Positions 20,850 through 31,892 of a stretch of DNA of 64,000 nt are shown in pieces. The position numbers and the translations under genes were made by a program. The stretch spans positions 1 to 64,000 of the forward strand of contig MQVO02000005.1 in assembly GCA_001986395.2 (NCBI GenBank), in the 5' to 3' direction. The notes under the pieces were generated by a model that saw only the letters and a list, made by a program, of their open reading frames with translations, ran no database searches and was not told where the DNA came from. Position 1 is the first letter of the stretch. Every line of letters starts with the position of its first letter. The DNA comes from Irpex lacteus. Lineage: Eukaryota; Basidiomycota; Agaricomycetes; Polyporales; Irpicaceae.

Positions 20850-23800
20850 AATGAGGTAAATACTTTAACTACTACCCTACACATAGTTCAGTAACTGAAG
20901 CTTACAGTAGATCTAGGTTCACGCACTAGGTAGAATGGTTTTGGTCAACAACAGTAGAGACAATGATCCGAGCTTGCATTAACTTACATTTTCATCAATA
21001 CAACTTAATACCTTTCATCATAAACTGTTGGACTTTCCATCTATGTGTTGCCATGCACCACAGTCCCCGACAGTAGAGAAATCACCACACAAGTACACCA
21101 CAGCCGGCTAAGCCGACGATTTTGAGCAGCTGCACTTGAGCAGGCAGAAATTCCGACTCGGCCCTGCTCGAGATGTCTAAGGGTAACCAAGCACCCGGCG
21201 CACTCGAGACATGGACTGCAGGGTGCGGTGTAGCCGGCTAAGCCGGCCAGCTCGTGGCTCGAGCAGTGGCACACGAGAGTGGCGGAATTTCCGGCAGCAC
21301 AACCACTAGGCGAGTGAGCGAGCTTAGACGTTCACGCCTACTCGCAAGTTGCACATCGCCGGCTAGGCCGGCCACCCCCGTCTCTCGTCTCGTCCAGCAT
21401 CAGGAGAGAAGTGATAGGTGCGTGAACCTAATGATGTGTGTCAGACGTAACGAGCATACATGATATTATCTATGCAGCGACGCACAGTTGATACTCCGAG
21501 CGTATGCCTCGTCAGATGGCCATACTCTGTCAACTCATCGCGTGTCACGCCTCCAACGTAAGTACGCGTCCGCCGTATACACGCGTGCTCAGACTTACCC
21601 GTAATCGGGCGACGACGCACGGGATCTCGCGTACTGGACTTTGGATAGAGCACGCGCCAGCGCAGGTGACGGCGCGAACGACCTCTCGACAGCTAGTCCA
21701 CTAGATCAGAGAAGAGAAGTCGGAGGCAGAGACGTTGTGCGTCGAGTGCGTTGGTTTGACGAGCGTGAATGAAGGGGGCTCTGTCGAAGAAGAATGGGGA
21801 GACATGTCAGTTGTTGTGTCGTGGAAGGGCGCAAAAGCAGAGAGCGAGAACGGAGAATCGGGGCGTGCAAGGGAATGGATAAAACGACGTGCGGGAGGAC
21901 AACGACGGCGACGGCGAGATGGCGACCCAATTGAATAGAATGACATTGGATGGTGCCAGCGATACCGGCAAACGCGACCGTGCCAGGATGCGACGCCGTG
22001 AGGGTGAACGAAAGAGCGGACCACGCATGAGACGGGGTGCGAGGATGAAAGCCAGCGGAGGGCGGGCAGAGATGATGAATGGAGTGGGAATAGGGCAAAT
22101 AGCGAGCGAAAAGGGGCACGGAGAGAGCAGGAGGGTGGGGCACGAGGAGAGCAGAAGGGTAGACCAATGGGGAAAGAATATGACGAAGTAAACAGAAAGA
22201 AGGTACGTACTTGGCTTCGACAAGGACCCTTCCTTTGCTGTCCTCTATGCGACCCGATTCCCGTACCTCCCTTTTCCTGCCTCCTTGCCCATTGACGAAG
22301 GTTTGAGAATAACGAACTGAGACTGGTTGGAAGAGGGGTTCGAGAGACGCAGGAGAAGAGGATTAAAAGTCCCGAGGTTGTAGAGGCGAATCGACGTTGA
22401 GCGAGAGTGTAAGCGAACGTCGATGTGGAAGTGGATGCGCGATGACTAGTGGCGGCAACGGTACATCGCGTCGCGTCGTGTCGTGTCGTGTCGTGCCGTG
22501 ACATTGCTGCTTGCCTTCAGCGGGACGAAGAGTAGAAATTGGAGAGGAATGTCGTGGTTGTGTATAGAACGGTCCGCGCCCAGAAGCACCATAGTGAACG
22601 ATATAGAGTTCTTCGTCGTGAGGGTGAGAATGCTCGCTCATTCATCTTGAACCAAAACTGAGAGATTAGTCGCGCTAGCTAACAAACACGGAGAACGTAC
22701 GCACTTGCGACCTTCGACTACGCATTGCCCGTCGTTCGACTCCTGCGTCCCATCTTAATCCACTGAGGCTTGAGTTGCATCGAGGAATCCAGGCCAGGTC
22801 GTAGGGTTTTGAAGGCACGGCGTCGAGCGAGGAAGTGGCTAGTTATCGTGCAAAGAAGCAAGCAGGGGAGATGAGGCGAGGTGAGTGGATAGGAGAGCAG
22901 AGGAGAGCAGAGAGGTGATCATCGTCGCAGCTGCGTGCAGGTGGTCTCAAATTCGGGACAAGTCGTCTTGTTGGCCAGCGAACGAGAGGACAGACAGAGT
23001 GGTTGCGTTGTGTTGTGGTCGTGGTAGAACGGTAAGATGCGAGGTGCCCGGCCGATAAGTCTGGTTCAGAACATAGACAACCTAGTCCATGGTCCCGGAG
23101 TAGAGACCGCTCGACGGCGGATGAATGGAAGAGGAGTGATAGTCAAGGCGACAGCGGTGGGGTGCGAACAAATCCGAATGTCGTCGACACGTTCGTGCGG
23201 GCCGTCGTTGTCGTTCGCCTCGTCGCTGTTGGTCGATGGTATACTGACACCGAATCTACTGCCCTTATCCGGATGTTCATCACGGTTGTATAGTGAGGAC
23301 ACAGGAATGCCTGTGCGTGTTGGTTAGGATGAAGTTGTCGTCTGTAATCTGAGCTTTACATACCGTTTCAGGTTTTGCGGACTGACAAACACGAGTGCAG
23401 GAGACCGTCGAATCCGAGGAGTTGGTGAAGGTTGCGGACAGGCGATCGGATATTTCAGTGGTGTTGGATTGCTGAATTGTGCTCGTTGCTCGGAAGCGCT
23501 GTGACAAAATTCCCGTCAACTCTTACGGCGCCGTTCGAGCTGAGCACACGAGCTCAGAGCAAGCTCGTCGTCTGCGGTATGAGACGTGGCGTGAATATGC
23601 GGCCACTGTGTGCACGAGTACGTACGCCAGCCAACGGTACCAGCCATCGAGCCATTCAAGTGTCTCAATTCATAGACACCAAGTTATAACGTGTGCGTAG
23701 TGGCTACCGAGAGCATCCGCGATGTACAATTACTTACGCACTTCCATGAGTCGAGAGACGAGTGTTGTCGATCGACCTCACTCAGTATGATACAAACTTC

Positions 23801-23920
23801 CGAACTGAAGCATCTCTATTTTCCCAAATTCAACCGCATACAAACTATCCTTCAATTCTCTAATCCGTTTCCTCACAACGCACGACAACCCCGCCCTCGT
23901 CACCGCCGAACCCAATCAAC
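20850..23920. other. gene-poor stretch with low-complexity sequence
   Basis: No convincing gene. It contains three GCCGGC palindromes (21103-21373), a TCGTG pentanucleotide repeat near 22471-22500 and purine-rich sequence at 21.8-22.2 kb. A minus-strand ORF at 22363-22641 (MSEHSHPHDEELYIVHYG at its start) might be part of a gene, but no upstream or downstream exons join to it convincingly. Confidence 0.4.
21103..21373. repeat. three GCCGGCTAAGCCGGC-type palindromes at about 130-bp spacing
   Basis: Copies begin at 21103, 21233 and 21358. The middle one is a perfect GCCGGCTAAGCCGGC. Sequences between them, such as GGAATTTCCG and AGAAATTCCG, also recur in inverted form, so the 270 bp looks like an imperfect repeat with internal symmetry. 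Confidence 0.75.
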
Positions 23921-24575
23921 CTACGCACCATCCAACAACGCCGCCGCCTTCCTCGCATTCGCCTTATACGTCTCCACCGCCAACTCCAACCCCCTAATCT
24001 TCTCCCTCGCCTCCCTCAGCTCTCCACTGAGCTTCTCGTTCTCGATGCGCAGGGCGCCGAGTTGGTTGTCGGAGGCGGTGATGACGGGTGGTTGGGGCGG
24101 TGGGAGGTCTGACGGGGGTGGGGTGAATGTGTCCTGCGAATGAGAGGTAGAAGACGATGATTGAGTGATTAGTGGACAGTGCGTTGAGGAGAGAAGTAGG
24201 AGAACGTACCTCGAACGCAAGTGAGCCAGACCTCGACAGGGCACTCGTCGGCTCAGGCGCTTTAGGCGACGCAACGACGGGTGGTTCAGGCGTAGCTACC
24301 GAGACCGGTGCAGCAGGTACGGGAACGGGTGCAGTCGCCGTCCTCGTAGGCGTGGGCAACGACGTCGCAGAAGCAGACGCCGACACCGGAGCAGAGACAG
24401 CAGCGGTAGGAGCAGGGGTGGTGATGGCAGAGGGAGCCTGCCCGGAGGATATCGCGCCGTCTTCGAGTGAGACGAGCTTGGGCGGGGCGGTTTTGCCTGC
24501 GAAGAACTCGCCTGCTGTGAGGGCTGGTTCGGAGGAGGGTGCGGGTGGGTAGATGTCCGATTGGAAGGAGTCGGA
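23921..24575 (-). pseudogene. coronin C-terminal fragment (actin-binding protein)
   Basis: Two exons, 24575-24210 and 24133-23921, are joined by a GTACGT..CGCAG intron and encode about 192 residues. The first begins FQSDIYPPAPSSEPALTAGE and continues to a GKTAPPKLVSLEDG stretch, which matches the conserved post-propeller segment of coronins. A Pro/Ala/Thr-rich linker and a C-terminal heptad coiled coil (NQLGALRIENEKLSGELRE) end the protein, as in coronin. Coronins bind F-actin and Arp2/3 through a WD40 propeller of about 400 residues, and none of it is present upstream. The preceding exon should lie above 24575, but that sequence is CT-rich noncoding DNA followed by unrelated repeated exons. 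I call this a 5'-truncated copy; an assembly break is the alternative. Confidence 0.65.
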
Positions 24576-25051
24576 CTGTGTGGTGTGTGTTAGTAAGGGT
24601 TACTTATGTGAATGACAACAGGAAATAAAAGCGGCGGAAGTGGGGAGAATGGTGATGGATGCGAAGGAGAGTCAAGGGGAAGAGTCGAAGGAGAAAGAAA
24701 CGATGTAGGGCGAAAAGTGGGGGGGGGAACGAGGGAACGAGGAATGGACAAAAGTCGAAATGAAGATGAGAGGAGCAAAGCAGGGCGAGGAACGAAGGAA
24801 ACCGAATAATTGAGATGTAGCGAAATAGTTAGGCGGATAGGCCAGCCATCTCGAGGTGCGTAGTACGTATACGAGCCGGTTGGTACTTAGTGCTGCGAGA
24901 CGATTGACGGTAGGTCCCTGTCACAGGGACGCACAGGTGTGGTCTTGGAGAGCGAACAAGGAGGGAGTATTCAGTTGTCGTCCGCGCGAGGTGAAGGACA
25001 ATGCGGAGCGAGGGCGAATGGTGAGTGGCGGCGTTGGGTGTACAGTGCGTA
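24576..25051. other. noncoding stretch above the coronin fragment
   Basis: On the minus strand this is CT-rich and includes a run of nine C (GGGGGGGGG-type on the plus strand near 24720). No coding exon is supported. Confidence 0.4.
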
Positions 25052-26830
25052 CTGTAATATAAGCATATATGTGAGTGAATGCTCGTGTGTGATTGAATAT
25101 ACTACGCACCTCTGAGGACCCTTGAACCCGCTTCCCTCTCGCTTGATCCTCTCCTTCCCTTGCATCCTAGTCGGCCGTCGATGGCTGAGCATGAAGGCTC
25201 CGACGTCGAGAAACAAGCGAACATAGTCAAAGCGTCCGACTGAGCCTTCATTCCCTTGGGCACTCCATATGTCCTGTACCACAGGCACTGCCGTGAGTAA
25301 ATGCTCGTATGTGAATAAACGTGTGTCGTACCTTTGAGTGATTTGGATGTATTACCCTATCCCCGCCCATGTATACTGCAAGTTCCGTCGTATCGTAGAG
25401 TCGCGCAGTCGGCGAAGGTGACTGCGTGTGGAGGAAATGTACGCGAAAAAGGACCTCGCGCAGGTTCTCGTCATCTCGTTGTTCAATCGCTCGTCGTTGA
25501 TGGATGCGAGTGTGCTTCCATAATGCGTCGTTTCGGTGGGGATTGTATCCTGTTGGTTGGTATGCAGACGATTATTGGAATACACAGGCGACGATGGTCC
25601 AAGAATCCGCGTACGCCTTCCGAGCCATCCCCTTGGGCGCGTCATATGTACTGTTCTAAACGCGACGATGAGTGAGTGTCCATACGCGATTAGATGTATC
25701 ACGCACCTGTCCAGTACCGTTAAACCTGCTATGCTATGCAGCGCGTAATTCCCGCTCGCGTATCCTCCCCATTCCCTTATATGTTTAAGTTAAAGCCAGT
25801 CGGTTGTCAAGGGTCAACTATGAAGGCTACGGCGATAACGGAAGCAAAGGCGAACGAGGGATCTGCACGAACCTCCATTTCCTTCATTGTGCCGTACGTA
25901 CTATACTCTAAAAACGACGGCGAGTAAGTGTTTATACGTATATGAATGTACCACGCACCTTTCAACGTCGTCTGAGTCCTTTATGCACACCTCACATCTC
26001 TCACTCATGTCCCTCTAGGCTTCGTCACGTTGTCGGCGAGCTATTTAGCTGGTTGCGATGATGGGAAACGGCGACTACGGAGCATGAGCGAACATGTCCG
26101 AAGTATTCGTGCAGGTAGTCGTCGTCACTTGCTTTCAAGCTGCCATCCAGTTGTTTGTCGTTGAGTCGCTCCGGGTTGACTGCGTGAGGGCATGCTGCCG
26201 TGATACGTTCTTGCTGTCGGGGTATGGTATCTCGCTGGATGGGGCGTAGACGGCGATGAACTTGCCTGCATGGTCGTGCTATCAGTGAGAACGCCAACTT
26301 CTCGAGTTCGGCGTCGTTTGAAACTAGTCCGGGTTCGACCTTGGTGGTAACTGAGCTTGGCTTCATAAGTAGCTGCGACATATTGTCGAAATGAGACAAC
26401 AATACGTACCGACTCACGCAGTTGGACGTTGATTCCTATGACCTTTAGTCGCGACCGCGTCACTTCGAAACTCAGCTCGTTACTGCCACGCTCTGACGTA
26501 TTGGCCTCTAGGTTTGCGTTGTGCAGCTCGATAGTCGGTGCGTCCTTCATAGTTGCTTACTTTGGCATGAAATAACCTTAGCCGTGCTTTCAATGACAAT
26601 CTGTACATAGTAGACCGCCACCCGACTCGGACTGACTAAGAAAGTACGGCGATTAGTAAATGAGACCAGTGATGGTGTCGTCTGACCCCACTGAAAGTAA
26701 GACTTACCTCTGCGGCCACATAGGCGGTATATCAGACACCGTGTGCCGGGCACGCTACTCTTCACGATGATTGTCCACGGAATCAACACGCAAATCAGCG
26801 CTGTGATATGGCACGACGGTAAGGTCTCTA
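25052..26830 (-). CDS. multi-exon gene or pseudogene with repeated exon-intron units
   Basis: Not recognised. Four introns of 56-58 bp at 25052-25109, 25274-25331, 25651-25706 and 25901-25958 are related in sequence (donor GTGCGT or GTACGA, a shared middle, pyrimidine-poor ends in AG). The exons between them are also related; for example, GACATATGGAGTGCCCAAGG and TACATATGACGCGCCCAAGG begin two of them. Above 26000 come better-preserved exons. One (about 26540-26405) reads DAPTIELHNANLEANTSERG and continues to LRES, then another (about 26335-26270) continues with VEPGLVSNDAELEKLAF. DTIPRQQER...ERLNDKQ near 26200 resembles DTIPTETTH...ERLNNE near 25520. The lower units contain stops, so this looks like a decaying gene with tandemly duplicated exons. 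Confidence 0.4.
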
Positions 26831-27077
26831 CGGGTTTTCAAGTCATAGCTCGTTGTGTCGAGGTGGGAAATCAGGCCAGTCATGAAGACCACATAGCATA
26901 GCCAAGAATCGTAACATACGCAAAACATACGTGACGGTACGCTGATGAGAGACAACGAGCGCTGGAGAGCAGGTGGGAGTGGTCTGGGGTCCTTCCCCCG
27001 CCGATCACCGTAAACACGTGAAAGAGAACGCGAGCTGGTACGTACTGTGATTGTAGACTTGGACCGGTGCAGCGACT

Positions 27078-27083
27078 TATAAA
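27078..27083 (+). promoter_or_regulatory. TATA box of the thiolase gene
   Basis: TATAAA lies 54 bp before the thiolase start codon, with no other ORF between them. Confidence 0.5.
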
Positions 27084-27131
27084 GCTCGTGCATCCCCAAC
27101 CACCCCAACTTCAAACTCATCGTCTACAGCC

Positions 27132-28738
27132 ATGGCTTCCATTGCCCAACGTATCTCTAACTTTGCCTCGGGCTCTGCCAAGTCGCGCGTCACAGCGCAG
27201 AACGATGACGACGTTGTCATCGTCGCTGCTGTCCGTTCTGCCATTACAAAGGTTCGTCTGTCGTCTATTAATGCATTATGACACGTGCTTACATTTGTAC
27301 AGGGTAAAAAGGGCGGTTTCAAGGACACCTACCCCGATGAGATTCTCTCAGCTGTCCTTCGCGCGGTCTACACCAAAGCCTCCCTCGACCCCTCACTCAT
27401 TGAGGACATCTCTGTCGGCAACGTCCTCCCACCCGGTGGAGGGGCCTCAGCGGCCCGCATGGCCGCTCTCGCCGCTGGTATCCCCAACACCAGTGCCGTC
27501 AACACTGTTAACAGGCAGTGCTCGTCAGGTTTGACTGCCATCTCACAGATTGCGAACGAGATTGTAACGGGGCAGATTGACATTGGTATTGGTACGTGTC
27601 ACATCTTGTCTACCATCCCTTTTCCCTTCATGCTGCTTCTCTTCACTTTCCTCTCCTGCCTACTCCCTCGTCGTTCGCGTCCGGAGACACATTCATCTTT
27701 TCCGCGGTGTCATCCCTTACTGCAGTGCACTAGGCATAGCCCTGTCGCGTTTGTGGATACGTTCACACTTCACATTCTTCTAAACCAGTCCCATCAAGAA
27801 CTGGTACCCTGCAGCTGCTGACGTCCATCGACAGGTGCTGGTGTCGAGTCGATGACGCACGGCTACGGCGCAAAGGCCATGGCCAACTCCTTCTCCGAAA
27901 AGGTCCTCGCCAACCAAGAATCCGAAGACTGCCTCATCCCCATGGGCATCACCTCCGAGAACGTCGCCGCCGCCTACAACATCACCCGTGAGACGCAAGA
28001 CGCCTTCGCCGCCAACTCCTTCCAAAAAGCCGCCGCCGCCCAGAAGGCCGGCAAGTTCAAGGACGAGATCGTTCCCATCACCGTCAAGATCGTCGACCCC
28101 AAGACGGAGAAGGAACACGAGATCGTCGTCGACGCTGATGATGGTATCAGGGACGGCGTCACCGCGCAGAGTCTCGCCAAGCTCAAGCCCGCGTTCTCAC
28201 CCACTGGCTCAACACACGCCGGTAACGCCTCACAAGTATCCGACGGCGCCGCCGCTGTCCTCCTCGCTCGTCGTTCCGTCGCCAAACGTCTTGGTCTGCC
28301 GATCGTGGGCAAGTACGTGACGTCAGCTGTCGTGGGTGTCCCTCCGAAGATCATGGGTGTCGGACCAGCCTTTGCCATTCCCAAGGTACTCGAGAAGACG
28401 GGCTTGAGCAAGGACGACGTTGATTTCTGGGAGATCAACGAGGCGTTTGCGAGTCAGGCGGTTTATTCGATCCAGACGGTCGGCATTCCGTTCGAGAAGG
28501 TGAATGTGAACGGAGGTGCGATCGCCATTGGGCACCCACTTGGATGCAGTGAGTCGACTTTGTTTACTTCTTAGTCGGTTCTTGTTCTGACTGAAGATCT
28601 TCTCTTCTTGTAGCTGGTGCGCGACAGGTCGCTACGGGTCTCAACATCGCCAAGCAGACGGGTGGCAAGATCTTCGTGACGAGCATGTGCATCGGAAGTG
28701 GCATGGGCATGGCTGCTGTCTTCGTCAGCGAGCAGTAG
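27132..28738 (+). CDS. 3-ketoacyl-CoA thiolase, 415 aa
   Basis: Four exons: 27132-27251, 27303-27591, 27835-28548 and 28614-28738. All introns are GT..AG; intron 2 is unusually long (243 bp). The protein has the thiolase active-site cysteine in NRQCSSGLTAISQIA, the NEAFA motif in EINEAFASQAV, GGAIAIGHPLG with the catalytic histidine, and the second cysteine in CIGSGMGMAAVF. Length and motifs fit the degradative thiolase of fatty-acid beta-oxidation, which cleaves 3-ketoacyl-CoA to acetyl-CoA. Fungal peroxisomal thiolases are usually imported through an N-terminal PTS2. Here the corresponding segment, RISNFASGS, lacks the required H/Q-L pair, and the C-terminus (SEQ) is not a PTS1. So peroxisomal location is likely by family but not supported by a clear signal. 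Confidence 0.92.
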
Positions 28739-29509
28739 AGTCACCTGCATCTCGCTTTCGTCATTCTACCACTACTTGTTTGTGTCGCTGTGTGATGATG
28801 TATTTATGTCGTGAAAATGTTGTGTACTATGATACTTTTTGGATTTATCGACACTTGAGAGTGTGCATACAACATGGCCTCCTTGGACGAGCATGACAAG
28901 AAGCGCCTTCTGTGCCTTCTCTCATATATACCACGACCACGATGCACGACCGAGCGCTGGGTCACTTGGCTTCCCCTCTCTTTCGTTACTCTCTTAGTCT
29001 TGGGCCGAGTATCTTGCTTAATCTCCTCGAGAGGAGAAGCTGATCGAGTTTGGTATGTGGCTGAAGCGTTGTACTAGGAAGTACGATGAGAACGCTGATT
29101 GTATGCGCTCTTTCGATGAATAGGACATCCTACAGCAACTCCCGTCCTTCGCGGGTACTATCTCACAGCAATAAGTATTCTGAAGGAGTCAAGCATCCAG
29201 GGCGAGTACTCGGACACTCTGTGGTTCTAGGACGACACGCTGTTGTATACCGTGGACTTCGGGGATCGCAGAGATTGCATCCTGACGGTGCGTACTTATT
29301 CGAGTTCACGCGTGCGCAGCGTGTACGCGTACGCGTATGTGCCTCGTGCTGACTCGGACTTCGTGTATATATCAGGCTGTCGCGGGCGTAACTAGGCTAG
29401 CTGGCACCCTCGAACGAAGGCTTCTGGGTCTGTAGGCACCGTACTCGCGTTCCGACTTTCCACCACCGAGACGTGTCAACTCGAAACGCCACCGACTTCA
29501 AGTCTCAAG
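28739..29509. other. intergenic, thiolase 3' side and F-box promoter side
   Basis: No gene is supported. It includes an alternating ACGCGT-rich segment near 29310-29340. Confidence 0.5.
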
Positions 29510-31217
29510 ATGTCTACACTTTCGCCGAGTATGAAATCCTTCATCAACGATGTACCCGACGAGATCCTCGACCTGATTATTCGCGCCGCATCCCTTGAGC
29601 CCCCTCGTCCCGCCCCGGTCAAGAAAAGCGACCCTGCCGTGCCCAACGTGTCGCCTCTCGCCTTCGTCAATCAAGCCATATTTGCTGGGTCAAACTCCAT
29701 CACCGCTCTTAACGACGAACCTGCCGACTCCGAGGGTCGAAGCGATCCGGGTACGATGAACAGGAGGAAGCTGCAGCTGCTCGGACAAGTGTGCGTGCGT
29801 TGGTATAACCTGACTTTGCCGTACATATGGAGCTCTGTGCGACTTGTCCAGAAGCACCTCGCATCGTGGCAATCTCAATCCCAGACTGCCAGTGCGGTGA
29901 ATGGGGAGGGCGAGGAGGAAGGAGAGAAACTCAAGACGTTCTTGGATCTGCTGCAGGCTCGGCCGTTGATCGCGAAGCTAGTCGAGGAGGTCATCTTCCA
30001 CACCTGCGAAATGAGCATCCACACGCTCGCGACCATCATCAACCTCCTCCCCAACCTGCGCTACCTCGTCCTCCGATCGACGTGGATCCAACCTGCGCAT
30101 GGCGTCTCGGATGCGAATTCACTCGAGTTGGCACGCATCGCGATGGGAGGACAGTCACGAACGTTGGAGAACCTCTATTTCGACTACAATTGGCACGAGA
30201 CGCGGTACGACCAGGCAATCATCGACATCATGTCGTTGTTCACCGCCGTAAACTCTCTCTACCTCACGATGGAGCCTCTCTTCAGAGACGACGTCGAGCC
30301 AGTAAAGCTGGACGTGCCTGAAGGCTTCCTGCGTGAGATGAGGGTACGCGAGTTGACGGTGCACCATCGGGTGAACGCGATGCGGCCTTGGTACACCACC
30401 TTGTTCCGCCAGCTGGACGTGCTGAGCAAGTTGACATGTTTGGAGATCGCGTGCGAGATGATCGACTTGGACGCGATAGACACCGTGGGCAAGTTGATTG
30501 AGGCCGTCGCACCAACCTTGGAGGAGCTTTGCTTGTGCGTGAGGTGGTCGTGGGCGGGTCTGCCAATTCAAAACCTTCCTCGATGTACGTCTTTCCTCAT
30601 TTCATCGCGTTTCCATACCTTCTCAAACGTAATGTTCTTTCGTAGTCGTTGGCGCAGAGCCCATTTCGCTCCCAACCAACGGTGTTGCAGATAGGATCGA
30701 AGTTCTGGATATACTTCGCGACGCTCTCAGCGTATGCGATGCCTTGCATGGACTCCGGTTGAAGGTACACAGCACTGGCGCGGATTACAAGGCGAGGAAC
30801 ATGGGATGGATGGTCTTGGCCCCTAGCCCAGACGCACCCAACATCGCACCACGAGACTGGCTCGCCACCGTCGATATTCTCACCTCGCTCCCTCGCCCAA
30901 GCCAACTCAGACATTTCTCCTGCTCGTTCTGGTCGGACCGGTGGACAGACGACACGAACTACGCGATAAGTAAGATACGTGACTTCCCGTGGGTGCCGTT
31001 CCGGGAGACGTTCACGAGACTGGATGGACTTAGTTCGGTTGTGGTGTGCTTTGCGGATTATGCGCCGGGAGTGACGTTGGTGGACGTTGCGGGGGATATT
31101 GTGAAGGAGGAGCTGAGGGACTTTGGGGTGGTGCTCAGGCAGGAAGGGTCGAGTGCGTTTTATGTGTGCGAGCAGAAGGAGTGTCGGTGGCGTGCAGGGC
31201 GTTATGTCGCGCGGTGA
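29510..31217 (+). CDS. F-box protein A, 548 aa
   Basis: Exons 29510-30584 and 30646-31217; phase-1 intron. The N-terminal F-box includes VPDEILDLII and, after a linker, VCVRWYNLTLPYIW. The centre has LRR-like stretches (LLPNLRYLVLRSTW) and the family signature SLFTAVNSLYL. After the intron comes a DALHGLRLKV segment, and the protein ends YVCEQKECRW, the C-x4-C-x-W tail shared by most relatives in this window. F-box proteins recruit substrates to SCF ubiquitin ligases; no substrate can be named. This member has the longest linker inside the F-box region. Adjacent relatives follow on the same strand. Confidence 0.85.
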
Positions 31218-31892
31218 GTTTTGGGTCTTGCGACTCGTGTCGTGCTCGCGTTACTGATGAGAGTCTTGATAGGGATTGATGATTCGAAGAATGTACAAAT
31301 TGAAGCTTGACAAGGCGTCGCTGAGGGCCCATGCCATCTTGTATAACTGATCTAGGACTGTACTCATGTCATGACGCAAGCTGAATTTTCAGAGTCCGGA
31401 AGTCAAACTTGGTTATTTGTGGTGCATCGACGGAGCTCATTATCAGTGGAAAAGCCTGTATAGTATGGTATTCACAAGCCCTTAGTGCAAACAGCTCGAA
31501 TTCTGGGGTCATTGGTAGTCACTTGAAGCGCGAAATTCAGCCCATACTTCTTGCATGGTACCTGGCCAAATGCATAGAAAGTGAAAAATTGATGAGCGAA
31601 AACGTAAATTCACTCAAGCAGAACTTGCAAGGGCGCTTATAGCCTCTTTCACTTCCTTCACCGCGACGACTTCGACGATTCCGGTCACTCTGACGCATTC
31701 AACCAGTAGGTCACCTGTTATCAGTCCAGTAAGTGGATTGCCCATCGATACAATCCGTCTCTTCAGACGTCGCTCAGCCGGGGCACTGGTTTCAGGGCTT
31801 TATAGCTCACGTAGTTCCGAGTTGTACGCACGGTAAGCATCGATCATCTCGCTGGCCTTGGATTGCTAAAATTATCGATAATATCAAGGTCG

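Noticed and set aside
21701..22504. Minus-strand 267-residue ORF
   Set aside because: Low-complexity Ser/His/Arg composition that begins in the TCGTG repeat. No splice support and no protein-like domain.
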